Positions 23,851 through 34,486 of a DNA stretch of 64,000 bases are shown here, in pieces. The stretch covers positions 1,054,001 to 1,118,000 of the forward strand of contig JALJCO010007928.1 of the NCBI GenBank assembly GCA_023101725.1, written 5' to 3'. Positions within the stretch are counted from its first letter, which is position 1, and each line of letters starts with the position of its first letter. Source of the DNA: Atherinomorus stipes. Its lineage: Eukaryota > Chordata > Actinopteri > Atheriniformes > Atherinidae. The notes under the pieces are model-generated. The model was not told the DNA's origin. It saw only the letters and a program-made list of their open reading frames with translations, and did not search any database. The position numbers and the translations under genes were made by a program.

Positions 23851-24183
23851 CATCTTCTTTTCCTTTCATTTTTGCGTTTTATGACCTAAAGCCGAAAAAA
23901 TAATCCAATCGCCCAGAGATGGGAGATTATTGCTGCTACATATATTATTTTATTTTTTTAAACAAATCTTCATTGACAATTAAAGACTGCAGACGGCACT
24001 GCAAACTCTTCCGGCAGCTAGAATGACAGCCGTGATGTCAGTTTACTGGGCCACAGAAGACTATTGGTGATGCATAAGGATTCCAAAGGGTTGTCCCATT
24101 TCCTAGGGGAATAATCAATTGAGTTTCAAGTGCTAGGGCCAAGGGGAAGGGCTCGGGGTAGGAGTGCAAATAGGAATTGGTCC

Positions 24184-24609
24184 ATACACTTTTTCATTAA
24201 AAAATTCTCCTTTAGTTAGTATTTAAAAGCAGAGACAGAAGTAAAAGCATCTAATTTCAGTTTTTCATAGCATGTTTGTCACAAGTGTTTGTTACAAGTC
24301 CAATAGCAGAGTGGTAAATCATTCGCCTGGTTGAAATAGTGCAAAGCAACACTGCCACATCACCTGTGGATATAAACAACTCCACAGCCCACACACACAG
24401 ATGCACTTCCTTCTTCCATGAAGTCATTTGAAAATCTGGTAGGAAATTTACAACATAAACCATGAATATTTGAGCAAATTGATACCAGACTGACAAAAAC
24501 TAAAGAAAATTCAAACCTGTTTACTAAGTTTTGAATTAACAGATAAGTTTTTGTTTTCTTTTCGTACTTCTCACTTGTAAGTTGCTTGTAAGTCAAATAT
24601 TTTTCCTCT
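24184..24609. other. Unannotated sequence
   Basis: No gene or repeat is recognised. Minus-strand frames of 78-79 codons have no domain. Confidence 0.45.
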
Positions 24610-24770
24610 TCTGCAGAGCTCAGCCGTTATGATCACAGCCAGCACTCATCTAAACTCCTCTGAACTAAAAGCCTGTTGCAAATTCATTCAGCACGATAAC
24701 CACTCGATACTCCTCACTTCTAAGTCACTTTGGATAAAAGCATCTGCTGAATCAGTGTAATAAAAACACA
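24610..24770 (+). repeat. L2-clade retroposon 3' tail with GGATA stem-loop
   Basis: The sequence AGTCACTTTGGATAAAAGCA followed by TCTGCTGAAT and a TGTAA-type tail matches the conserved 3' end of L2-clade fish LINEs and their SINE partners (UnaL2-type). There the RNA forms a small hairpin with a GGATA loop (here 24732-24736) recognised by the reverse transcriptase. The upstream 110 bp is an unidentified SINE or LINE 3' body. The stem's closing pair is decayed (A opposite C), so this copy is old. Confidence 0.6.
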
Positions 24771-25070
24771 CAGCAGTTATCGGCCTAGTGTGTGTGCTGC
24801 GACTCTATACGCTGCTCTGTAAAAATCAGCTGATCCTGCCCAGTCAGATGTCTGTTATGGAAAATAGAACTAGGGGAAAGACATAGAGTTGTATGGTATG
24901 AAACGGGACTATGTCATGAGTCAGCTCCAATTGGTATTTTTTTTATAGTCTAACCCACTGATTTGCATTAGGGGGAATTTCAGTCCATCAAAATTTACAG
25001 CCATTTACAACAGGAGTTCAGCAAGACATCAGCAACATAGATAATCTTCCAGAACATTGCAAATTCTTAA

Positions 25071-25612
25071 AGGTACAGTATGTAAGAATTACTGACATCT
25101 AGTGGTAAAGATGGGTATTTGAAAGAAATGTTTTCTTTCAAATGACTTCATATCATCCAAGCACTGTTGTGAATGTATGGTGGCTGTTAGTGGCCAAAAA
25201 TCCCCCAGACATTCATCTGTGACTGGATCCAGTGGTTTCAGGTGTATAGCTATGACTGTACTATACGTAACTATTTTTTATATCTTTTAAGGCATTACTT
25301 TAAGGCATTACTTATCCCAAACAGTGCTTTAGCTCACTAAACAAAGCTGGTACAGCAGTTTTAAAGTTCAGAAGGTTCTCACGTCACACACATTGTTTTG
25401 TCCATTTAGAGACACTGTAGTAAAAATGGCGGCACAAATATGACAGCCTCCTACTCATAGGAGGCAAGCACATATAAATGACTCATTCTGAGAAAATAAA
25501 CTATGACAGCTACTCTGGTGAAGCAACTGCACAACAATAGAAACAGTTTTAGATTATATATGAAATTTTTCTGCCAATGACCCTTGGTTTTTTTTTTTTA
25601 CACACTGTACCT
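25071..25612. mobile_element. TTAA-flanked T2/Kolobok-type MITE D
   Basis: Bounded by TTAA at 25067-25070 and 25613-25616. The left end AGGTACAGTATGTAAGAA and inverted right end AGGTACAGTGTGTAAAAA match at 16 of 18 positions. The beginning, with GACATCTAGTGG, is a teleost repeat start I recognise. No transposase. The interior has unremarkable composition. Confidence 0.8.
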
Positions 25613-25654
25613 TTAACTATGTGCAAAAATATATTTTCATCACTGACTGGTCAT

Positions 25655-25859
25655 CAGGGGTGGACAATGATGGGGGGCAAGGGCCACAGAACTTTTCCCT
25701 GACGTTTCCATGCTTCAAATCACCTTTTTTAAATTCATGGGTCCTTGTGCAGAACTTGACAAGTTACTAGGTCCATTTGATTTTAATCAGTTGTGTTGGA
25801 GCCAGAAAAAAAAAAAATAGTGGACAACAGCCCTCAAGGACGAGAGTTGCCCATCCCTG
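25655..25859. mobile_element. Small hAT-like MITE (CAGGGGTGG end)
   Basis: The left end CAGGGGTGGACAA and inverted right end CAGGGATGGGCAACTC match at most positions. CAGGG termini and the GGGCAACTC word are characteristic of short teleost hAT relatives. GGTCAT and GGTCAG next to the ends may be a worn target duplication. No coding capacity. Confidence 0.6.
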
Positions 25860-25867
25860 GGTCAGCT

Positions 25868-26630
25868 TTTGCCCTGAAGGTGATGTTTATAGTGAAACAT
25901 GTCAAAACACAACTTGATTTCACTGTGGCTTTAAATACTTTTGATGTGATAAATGTTTGAAAGGTTGTTTTGTCATTTGAAGTGTTTATTACAATTGAGT
26001 CTTAGTTTTGAGTTTTTATCTCTCTTAAAAAATATTCTAAGATTAACATTATATTCTGTCTTTTCTTTGGGAATTGGTTTATTTTTCTTTTTACTACTTA
26101 AAAGTTCCACTGAAATTGTTTTCTCCTCTATTATCATGGATGTAAATCACATCCAGTGGCTACGTTTTATGACACCTTCAATTTGAATGGTTATGTGTGC
26201 TCAATGGTGGCGACCTTTCTAATGAACGCTACTAATACCCCTCAGCCAAAGGTCAACCGGGACGTTAAAGTCAACATTTGTCTTCAACACAAAAGAACTT
26301 ACTTACTTCCCCAGTTTACTCCTGGCCCCTGCACAGAGACACATGCACATGCTCAGGCGTACACAAACGTAGACGCAGGCAAACATACACACAGAGCAGC
26401 TGTTTAAACTGTCTTTCCACTGTGTTGAAAGGTGGCCTCGCTGTGGACATGGATAAAAGCAAACAAGTCTTGACTAATACACAGATGTATATTTGCTGTA
26501 CTGCTGTGAACATTGCAAAGTGTCTGTTTATTTTCTTTATTTTTTTCATCTCTAACTGAAGAATCGCAAATATATGAGGCTACATTTCCCAGTATCGGGA
26601 AATGTTCAGGTAGTATTCAGCTTGTTGACT
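25868..26630. other. Unannotated sequence
   Basis: No gene or repeat is recognised. Open frames of 77-93 codons overlap on both strands and show no domain. Confidence 0.45.
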
Positions 26631-26639
26631 GAACATGGC

Positions 26640-27310
26640 CTACTGGCAAATATGATTGATGGTTTGCAGTATCCAGTTCTCCCCCTACTGTATTTTGCGA
26701 GCCCCGGGTTGGACCCTTTTCACGCTCAGAATTGCCTTAATTCTTCATGTCATGAATTCACCAATGTGTTGGAAACAGTCCTCAAGATTTTGGTCCATAT
26801 ATATATATCATCTCAAAGTGTGCCAAATAGATTTCCCCCACACCAGGACGCCACTACTACCAGCCTGAAACATTGATGCAGGTCCATGTTCTCATGTTGG
26901 TAAATTCTGAGCCTACCGATGTGGAGCTGAAATGGTGACTCATCAGACAAGCAACATTTTTCTGTCTTCTATTGTCCAGTTTTGGTGAGTCTGTGTGAAT
27001 TGTAGCCTCAGATTCTTGTTCTTCAGTGACATGAAGGATACCCGGTGAAGTCCTCCGCTGCTGTAGACCACATGCTTCAAGGTTGGATGTGTTGTGTGTT
27101 CAGAGATATTCCGCAAACAAAACCAGCTCGTCTGGGACCAACAACCATGCATGTTCAAAGTCACTTAAATCGTCCTTCCTCATTCTGATCCTTGGGGTGA
27201 ACTTTCACAGGTCATCTTCATCACGTCTTCATACCTTAATCTACTGAGTTGTTCCCATGTGATTGACCAATTAGCTGCTTGTGTCAACAAGTATTTAGCA
27301 TTCCTCTCTT
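26640..27310 (-). mobile_element. Tc1-like transposon fragment, second family
   Basis: On the minus strand this stretch runs from a Tc1 upstream region (27311 to ~27165) into transposase sequence (27164 to ~26690). The upstream region shares ACCATGC, AAAGTCACTTAAATC and CCTTCCTCATTCTGAT with the split copy at 11975-12907. The outer terminal repeat that would follow the region near 27300 is missing, so the copy is truncated there. The other end is not resolved. Confidence 0.65.
26690..27164 (-). pseudogene. Tc1-like transposase pseudogene with internal deletion
   Basis: The minus-strand frame reads QFTQTHQNWTIEDRK, a Tc1 transposase signature (W..H.NWT.E.W). After a one-base frameshift it continues SDESPFQLH, which holds the first catalytic aspartate of the DDE/D triad. 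It then reaches WHTL and jumps, at a TA-rich junction near 26805-26822, to IWTK and CFQHIGEF..RIKAIL, the C-terminal region. The segment that normally carries the second aspartate and the third acidic residue (roughly 85-90 codons) is absent. Stops and frameshifts add to this, so no active transposase is possible. Confidence 0.75.
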
Positions 27311-27935
27311 TTACTAAAACCAAAAACATATATCTTGGTTAAATATCGTTCTGCATGTCTGTGAAAAGCAGTTTTGTGTTTGTCTTGTTTTTATAGTCAC
27401 AGATGTGATTGTGGAACAATGTCCATAGCAGCAAATAAAACCAGAAATAACCAGGGACACATTATGCCATGACAGGGTCACAACATGACCAGCCATGATA
27501 CAATTACTCATAGTTTGAGACTATTCCAACATCACTGCTGGTAACAAATGCAAATGCAGCAAAACACCGAGTCTTACAGGAAGCACAGTAGAAGAGCTGG
27601 TTTCCTTAAGTACTGTGCGTAATGTTGAATGAACAGGTTACATTTACTATTTCATGGAGCAGAAAGAGAGGGAAAAGAGTGATCATTTGTTGGAATTATC
27701 GGCATATGGTTTGGAATGACAAAAGAGGGAATTGGTGCAAACCTCTGGGTCCATTTATACCAAACAGCTTTAGACGCTTTACGGGAACTGTAGAGCTTTC
27801 TAAAAGAAAACATATCTTCAAGGGTTCTCTAATTACATTTGCTGCAGTTAGAGGAGCTGGAATGACATAGCAGCCACTCAGCGTGTGGAAGATGAGTCAA
27901 AATCATGTAGTGTCGTCCCCTCCCCTCCCCGCACC
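27311..27935. other. Unannotated sequence
   Basis: An 82-codon plus-strand frame at 27622-27870 has a mixed composition but no domain I recognise. No splice structure supports it. Otherwise nothing is seen. Confidence 0.4.
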
Positions 27936-27936
27936 C

Positions 27937-28110
27937 ACACACACACACACACACAATTCAAAGTGCTTTCCATGAACATTAAAAGCATTACATTGGGGTG
28001 CAGGGAAGAAAAAAAACATTAAAAATATAAAAGAATAAAAAGCATGAATTAAAATTGAAGAAAGAAATTAGATCTTAAGAAAGGGCAGTTTTGAACTTTT
28101 GTTAAATGCA
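27937..28110. repeat. CA microsatellite plus A-rich retroposon-like segment
   Basis: A CA run (27937-27954) is followed by AATTCAAAGTGCTTTCCATG and an A-rich AAAAATATAAAAG stretch. AATTCAAAGTGCTTT followed by A-rich sequence is the minus-strand start of common teleost retroposon 3' ends. The copy is short and diverged. Confidence 0.45.
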
Positions 28111-28245
28111 GCTAAGCAGGGGCGTAACCATTATCTCTGAACCACATAATCCCCAACAGCCACAGTACAGTACCAGGGGACCTACTAGGCTAGTTTTTTA
28201 AACTATATACTAAAAAAATCTAAAGTTTGCGCTGCCAAACTCTAA

Positions 28246-28843
28246 CCCCGGCTTTACACCTGGTCCGTGACGTGAGCGCAGTGCAGCGGCGCGCCCTGCG
28301 CACCGGATCGCCCCCATGTAATCAATGGTGTGAAACATATTGCTCACACTGCGGCGCGTGAGCGGTCCGTCGTCGCTCCAGCATGCCGTGCCGCTGCGCT
28401 ACAGATACGCACCAGCTCTATTTTTGACGCTCCACGCACCGACACCGCGTCAATATCAGTAGTTCAGATCGAACCAGACAGGAAGTCAGACACAGGTTCA
28501 GCGTAAAATATCCGGTAACTTCCTAAACAAAAGCCACTGTGCAGCTTTTAAACTGCTGAACTATCTGAACATGACAGCATCTCCGTGTCCACAAGGTTAC
28601 AGTGAAATAAGAAACCATGACGCATGAACATGTGGAGAAAATGAACCATTTGGATGAGAATCACAGGCAATCTAGCAGTCCTCTCGTGATTTCGTGATGT
28701 CACCAATCTAACAACAGCTGGTGCACTCGTGGGTGCGCTGCGCGGCCGCACAGTGAACGGTGTAAATGCTTGCGCCGAGGAAGTCGCAGCAAAGCCGCTG
28801 AGCTGCGCTGCGCTCACGTCACGGACCAGGTGTAAAGCCGGGG
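28246..28843. mobile_element. Young CpG-rich MITE flanked by TAA (PIF/Harbinger type)
   Basis: Identical TAA triplets (28243-28245 and 28844-28846) flank termini that begin CCCCGGCTTTACACCTGGTC and match perfectly for 36 bp before a first mismatch. A 3-bp TWA duplication is the PIF/Harbinger hallmark. The 598-bp body is strikingly CpG-rich for this window, and both ends carry GCGCAG and CGGCGC words. CpG retention together with perfect termini suggests a recent insertion. No transposase is encoded; a 121-codon minus-strand frame overlapping it has no domain. Confidence 0.85.
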
Positions 28844-29044
28844 TAACTGAGTTGACACAATAACCCTTGAACATCTCCTGGACTAGTAGCCAGAAGTGCC
28901 AAACAAAGAACATGAAATGATCAGTTATACTCCGTGACCAAATTATTTCCTAGCAAAGAAAATTAAATGGAAGTGACAAGGTAACAGGGTAATAAGACAC
29001 ATAAGTTAATTGAATGGCATGAACATGTCAATGTTGACTCTCCT

Positions 29045-29185
29045 GCTGGACTCTGGTCCATCTCCTCCCTGTTGCGTCTCTTCTCCAACACACCTGAATC
29101 AAATGAACGGCTCGTTACCAGACCTCTGCAGAGCTGAATGACATGCATGAGGTAATTAACAATTTCATTCACTGTGTTGGAGGGG
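29045..29185. repeat. hAT-like repeat fragment
   Basis: The stretch has the words CACACCTGAATCAAATGAAC, GGCTCGTTACCAGACCT and CTGCAGAGC, also found, diverged, in the element at 38428-38621. Both belong to a common teleost short hAT-like family. The termini are not both preserved here. Confidence 0.45.
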
Positions 29186-29289
29186 GTTTGTTCTAAAATT
29201 TGCAAGGTAGCTCTTGAGTATTGAGCGTCCGATTTGGGTTTCCCGGCTTTAGACCTGACTTTCTGTATAAGTTATTTTGATATTTGCCT

Positions 29290-29780
29290 GCGACACATGA
29301 AGCAGGTGGATGGAGAAGGACCACCTCTCTCCAGATAACCCTCAGAGCGACATGAGCCGCTGGGCTGTGAAAACATTTGTGTGCGTGTCTGTGTGTCTGG
29401 CTGCAGTCATGTGTGTGTGCGTTATCTGTCTGGTGTTATCTTTCCACCCCTCCTCTCTCTTTCTCTCTCGCAGGATTAAACATGTTTATCAATTATCACT
29501 CCATCTTGCCTCTAGCTCTCAGCACGCCATACAGCTAATTGAATCATTAAACAATCGCTGCTCCTCAGGGAGTGTGTGCGCTTGTGACTGTGTGTGTGCG
29601 GAGAGGGAAAAGTGGGAGGGCTGTTTGCAAACATGATCATGCCCTCGGGTGTCTGCATTGCACTTGTCAGATATGTTTATTAATTTATGATGCATGCACA
29701 TTCACACACACACACACACAGATGGGTCCTGGCAGCGGCTTAGCACCATGTGTTGGCCACGGCTGGGGGCCTCCCCTGAT
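29290..29780. other. Candidate conserved non-coding element
   Basis: Unique sequence with no repeat signature. The core at 29468-29580 is dense in homeodomain-like TAAT/ATTA sites (GCTAATTGAATCATTAAAC) between GT- and CA-rich margins. Such unique, balanced-composition islands in a gene-poor region are often developmental enhancers. No comparison could be made here, so this is a guess from texture. Confidence 0.25.
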
Positions 29781-29789
29781 GTCACACTA

Positions 29790-31421
29790 GCAACTGGTTG
29801 AATCACACTTGTATGCACATATGTGTGCGTGTCTGGTTGTGCAATGCATCATGCATGTGCAGGACCAAAGAAAATAGTAAATATTGTAAACTGGCTGATT
29901 TTGTCAGTTGAAAAAATTCTAAACATCCTTATCCTCTGGATAAGCAATAACTTCATTTCCTAAACAATACTAATACATATTTTATCCATGCTACCCACGG
30001 TGGATTTTTCTCTTTTTAGCTTCTTCTTCTCAAGGCTATCGGCAAGTTCATTTTTCTTTATTCACTGGTTTCAGAAAAAAAAAAATAGACAGCAAATTTC
30101 TTTTAAACTGATTTTAGATGTTCAGTGGAACCATCATGTGTGTATTTCAGTGATCCAAATGTGAAAGTTTAAAGGATTTGAAACTACACAGTTACAGTGA
30201 GGATGAAGCTGGCCTGACCGTGTAATCACAAGCTTCAATGTGTGAGATTTACCACCTAAGATGTGCATCCATGTTAATAGCATCATTGATTACAGCTGAT
30301 TTACAGTAGAACAAGTAGGTTGGTATTACCTGCTCCAGGGTGAAGTAAGGACCCATTATTTGATTGCTGTCATCATTGATTGTGAATGTCTCACCCTATT
30401 ATTAGCCATGGGTTTCATCAAGTCTCAGGCAAACACACAATCAGAACTGCTTGATCCACCATCTCTGCACCTTTAACCGCGGTTCCACTTGGCCCCAATC
30501 ATTCTATATCTCAAGTGAGAAAGAAATAATATCCATTGTTCTTGTCTGGTCTGTAGAGCTATTTGGTTGCATCACCCTGTTCCAACTTACAGCTGAACAG
30601 CCTTTTAAAATCTATGAAGCTCCTCTCTTATCAACTTTTGTTTTATTTCTGTCTTCCTGCTGCTGTTTTGTTGCACTAATTTTTTTGCATGCACTGGGTG
30701 TGAAGCAAACAAGATGCAAAGTCTGCAGCGTGTTTCAATTTTACTAACTAAAAAAACTTTTTATGCACACGTCTACCTTTTTTCATTTTATTCATTTATT
30801 TTGAACAGAAATTAAAAGCAAACGCTCACATTTGGCACACAAAATAATTAAAACATCATAGTTCAAAAAGAAGTTTTGAAAAAAAAAAAGAGGTCCAAAT
30901 TAAACCTTTTTATCAGCCACAACTGAAGTTTAACGTTCACTGTGATTTAACAAAAATTCCTGAAACAATACCTCACACGTTACAAAAAAATAAAACTCAA
31001 AAATTATTGTCCTCAATAAAAGTTTATTGATCATTGATAGCCTTATACTCAATAATAATTTACTCTTTTTTAAATCAGAGTACAACAAAGTTTTCCCTAT
31101 AAATCATAATCCTCATTAATCACAGTATCATGTTTAATACTTAATAATAACAGTAATAATCATAATAATCTCTTTATAATCACAATACACAATATGATAA
31201 TATTTAGTAATGATAATACTAATGAATTCCAATATCCAAAATACATGGTTTTCCCTGGATCATTTCCACATAGAATTTTTTAGATCATATTTTATTATTT
31301 GTTTAAATTTTTCTATAGTTTGAAATGTTTTTATTTCATCACTGCCGCTGTTCTATAACCGAACACCTCTGGAGTTTTGGGGTTTGGCTTTCGTTCTTAT
31401 TGCTGGTATATTGAACATATA
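29790..31421. other. Unannotated AT-rich sequence
   Basis: No gene is recognised. AAT/ATA-rich stretches (30960-31230) look like decayed simple sequence. A 98-codon frame at 30451-30747 has no domain. Confidence 0.45.
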
Positions 31422-31936
31422 CTTGTCCTCAAAATTATTCATACCCTCCAATTAAAGAAAAAGATAAATTCCCAATAGTAATTCAAATAACAGGAAACTA
31501 AAGAAAATAATGAACAAAAAGTTACAAAATTATAATTTAGTGAAATTAAATATTGCTTTTGAATTGTGGCTCTAAATAATCATTAAAAAAAAAAAAAAAA
31601 ACAAGCAACAAACTGTCCAAGACACATTAGAGCACCTTTCCCATGAACAGTGGATCAAAATCCTGTACCTGTCGACAGGTGCAGGTTGCAGTGGTGATTC
31701 TCTCAAAGTGTTGCGCAACAAAATTTTAGAGTCGGAGTCCCATCATGCTTGTTTACTTGTTTTATTTTTTGTTTGTTTTGATATTTCTGTTAAACCATAA
31801 TTAAAAATCAATGTCATGACTTTCATAGAATTTCAGTTCAATATTACTTTTGTCAATTTCATCTTATTTCACTGACAGCTGATTTTTTTTTTTACCTTCT
31901 TTAATTGGAGGGTATAAATAATTCTGAAGACGATTG
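31422..31936 (+). mobile_element. Tc1-like deletion derivative, copy 2
   Basis: TA dinucleotides (31420-31421 and 31937-31938) flank termini CTTGTCCTCAAAATTATTCA and, inverted, CAATCGTCTTCAGAATTATT. Both end in a perfect CCTCCAATTAAAG block. The body matches copy 1 at 14661 in order, including CTTTCCCATGAA.AGTGGA and CTGT..ACAGGTG around the transposase C-terminal relic, and an A run at the same position. Two copies with the same deletion show that the compact form itself was mobilised. Confidence 0.8.
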
Positions 31937-33939
31937 TATGTTCTTCTCATATATTTTTCTCATACATCTCATACAGACATGCCCAAAATCCATTTTTACT
32001 TATTTTCAGTTTGTAAAATGTAACAAATGTAATATTTTTCAGATAATTTTAGTAAAGAAAAATGCATGTAAGGAGATAGGATAGAATGGACACAGAATGT
32101 AGTATAAATATATATATATATATATAAAAAGGAGATGCAAGTTTAAGTCCTATCAGACCCAACAGCTATACATTTGTCTCAATTTTAACAAATGCATTTC
32201 AGAATTCACTCCGACACACCTATGTTTTAGCACATGGACAAATTCATTCATTATACTTCTTTTTTCCCTTCCTTTCTTTTCTTTCTTTTTTTTTTTTGTG
32301 AGACTAGGCACTGGGTACATGGAATTCTGGTTAGGACCATAATATTCTCAACTCAACTAAGTTGGAATTTTTCTGCCTTTTTCTTGCAGCTTTTTCTCCC
32401 TATAAACTGTTCAATTTTAAATTTTGTAGAGGTGTGAGTCTGCAGTAATCTCTCCGTCTCCTTCAATGGACTGCCCGGGGTCGGGGTTACCCAGCCTTTA
32501 ATGGTCCTGAACATCATGGATGAATGACATTATATACAAATTCAGAATGCAAATACATCTCCTCTTTTCCTTTATGGAGCGTTTGTTCTCTATTTGCTCG
32601 CTTTTCCTCGAGGTTATACTAAAACTACCTGGATTTAAGTAAAAAGTGTTTTTTTTTTTTTTTCTTGGTGAAGATCAAGATCACTTTCTTTAAAACTACA
32701 AGGCTCTGGTCTTGATTTTTCTCTTAGGATGTATAAACATCATGCAAAGTAAGTAAATACTGATTATTTGGCTCGAGTTTATGTTACGTTTTGTTCTTTT
32801 TAATTAAAAAATGACAATATCAAAACATATATATATTTTTAAATAATCTAACTATGCTGTGTGAAATACTTTCACCTCCCCATGAAAGTTTAGATGCTGT
32901 AAAGTTGCTTGCATGAGAGAAAATCCTGAAGAAGTAAGATGGAAGTAGAGTGACATGAAAATGATGCATGACAGAGATTCAGCGAGAGAGGAGCAGGAGC
33001 CCCACCCCACCCCCATCTTGTGACCGATTCGTCACCGCGACAACCATCACCTCTCCGTATTCTGGGATGTCCTGTAGTTATGTTCTTCAATTATGTCTCC
33101 TTCTTTAATGTCGCTGCTGCACATCCATATTTAGTCAACCGCTGCAATTTTAGCTGCCGCGTTGAAATGCAACCGTCTCACCCTGAAATCAAAGGACAGA
33201 TAGAGCCTCCTCAGGCACGCAGAGAGAGAGAGAGATTTACATTTATTTCTATATTCTTTCAGGCTACATCTACTATTTGAGCCGCAACAGGGAGATTTTC
33301 AGCATGCCAAGCAACTTTCAAGGAAATTGTTAGGAATGACAATTTATCCCCTGTACTTGAGATATTTTATTGTTGTCTCTCACTGTAACCCCCTGAAAGT
33401 ATGTATCTTATTAAAAATAGGTCGATGGAACAAATGAGAGACTAAAATCAGCTGCAACAATTATGCGGAAAGCGATGTCACGAAAACCCTCTTTTTTATT
33501 TATCCTTTGTCGTAAACTTTCTAGTAAAGATGTGTCCCAGGAAGAAGAACAAAACACACAGCAGGGATGGGAAGATATATGAAAAAAACCTAGAAAATAT
33601 AACAATTTTTCCTACTTTCTTTACTTGATTTATGAAAGGAGTGAAAGGTTATTATTTCATATCAACAGAGTGATCACCCAGATCTGCATCTACAGTATGT
33701 GTTCTGCAGAACAACATACATTTTTCAGTTCATTGTGGTTTCAAAGACTACGTTTTAGCTGAGTCATTTTCTATACTGAGTTCAAATAAAGCCACCTTAT
33801 GGTGGTGGATCAGCAAAAGCAAATCCCTAATTTATTATTAAGAAAAATTAAGTAAAAAAAACCTCACAGCTGAGTATATTATTTGTTGTTTATCACGATT
33901 TAATCTCATCTTAAGGTGACAGCAGTATAAATTTTTCTG
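31937..33939. other. Unannotated AT-rich sequence
   Basis: Holds a short TA run (32108-32126), T runs (32288-32298, 32649-32664) and a unique stretch around 32880-33300. No gene is recognised. Confidence 0.45.
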
Positions 33940-34486
33940 AACAGAAAATAATGTTTCTGTTTCATCGGGCCGTACTGGAGACCATCATCAGGTATGGGAT
34001 GTCAGCATGGGTCTGCAATCTGTCAGCACAGGCAAAGGCAAAGTTGTTGCATTTGGTACAATCTGGCATGAAGGTGATGGGAGGACTGGAAACCTCCCCA
34101 CCCAATCCACCCATGAGCAGTCAGTACTCAGACAAGCACAGATCTTTTATACTGAGAATGAGTAATTACCATCTTGTCGAGGGAACAGAATTCAAAAATG
34201 CAAATTCAACCATTACAAGAAATCTTTTGTCCCTATTTCTATGAAGATTTTAGACAATCTTAGATTGTATAAATGCATGGCCATGTGGATTGTGCAATAT
34301 CTTCATGCCTTCACTGGTGTTTTTAATTTGCAATAAAGTAAGTGTTGTTTGATATAGTATTTACGTTCTTTAATGTGTGTTTTTATGTATGTTTTAACTA
34401 TTGTTCATTTACTGATGTATGACAGCCAATGCAACAGCTACAGGTCCAAGACAAATTTCTCTTTGGGAACAATAAAATGTGTTGTA
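33940..34486 (+). mobile_element. 5'-truncated LINE 3' end (L2-like)
   Basis: The segment contains the end of a reverse-transcriptase ORF2 (33951-34336) and a 3' UTR ending in GACAAATTTCTCTTTGGGAA followed by CAATAAAATG and a TTGTATC-type tail. That ACAAATTTC..GGGA.CAATAAA end is the standard 3' terminus of teleost L2-group LINEs. The simple-repeat tail continues directly into the pentanucleotide array at 34487. The element is strongly 5'-truncated. Confidence 0.75.
33951..34336 (+). pseudogene. LINE reverse-transcriptase ORF2 C-terminal remnant
   Basis: The first frame reads FHRAVLETIIRYGMSAWVCN and LSAQAKAKLLHLVQ, typical of the region after the catalytic RT core (FY.AV.ESII.YG...W.GNL). 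A frameshift near 34195 moves to KFNHYKKSFVPISMKILD, the usual C-terminal motif (R.K.SF.P.S...L). The second frame stops at 34334-34336. The catalytic YxDD region is not present in the window, so this is a dead 3' fragment. Confidence 0.7.

Larger units (their letters stand above)
23096..24183. mobile_element. MITE of the GGGCC-AATTCC family, copy 2 (inverted, with nested LINE)
   Basis: Read on the minus strand, the right end begins GGACCAATTCCTATTTGCAC and matches the left end of copy 1 at 12106. Shared interior words such as AAATGGGACAACCCTTT and GACATCACGGCTGT occur in the same order. The left end (GGCAAAACAATTCC) is its decayed partner. A LINE 3' fragment at 23498-23850 splits the body; without it the length would be close to copy 1. 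No transposase. Confidence 0.65.

Noticed and set aside
28548..28913. 121-codon minus-strand frame over the CpG-rich MITE
   Set aside because: It overlaps the inverted-repeat element, has no transposase motif, and its length follows from high GC.
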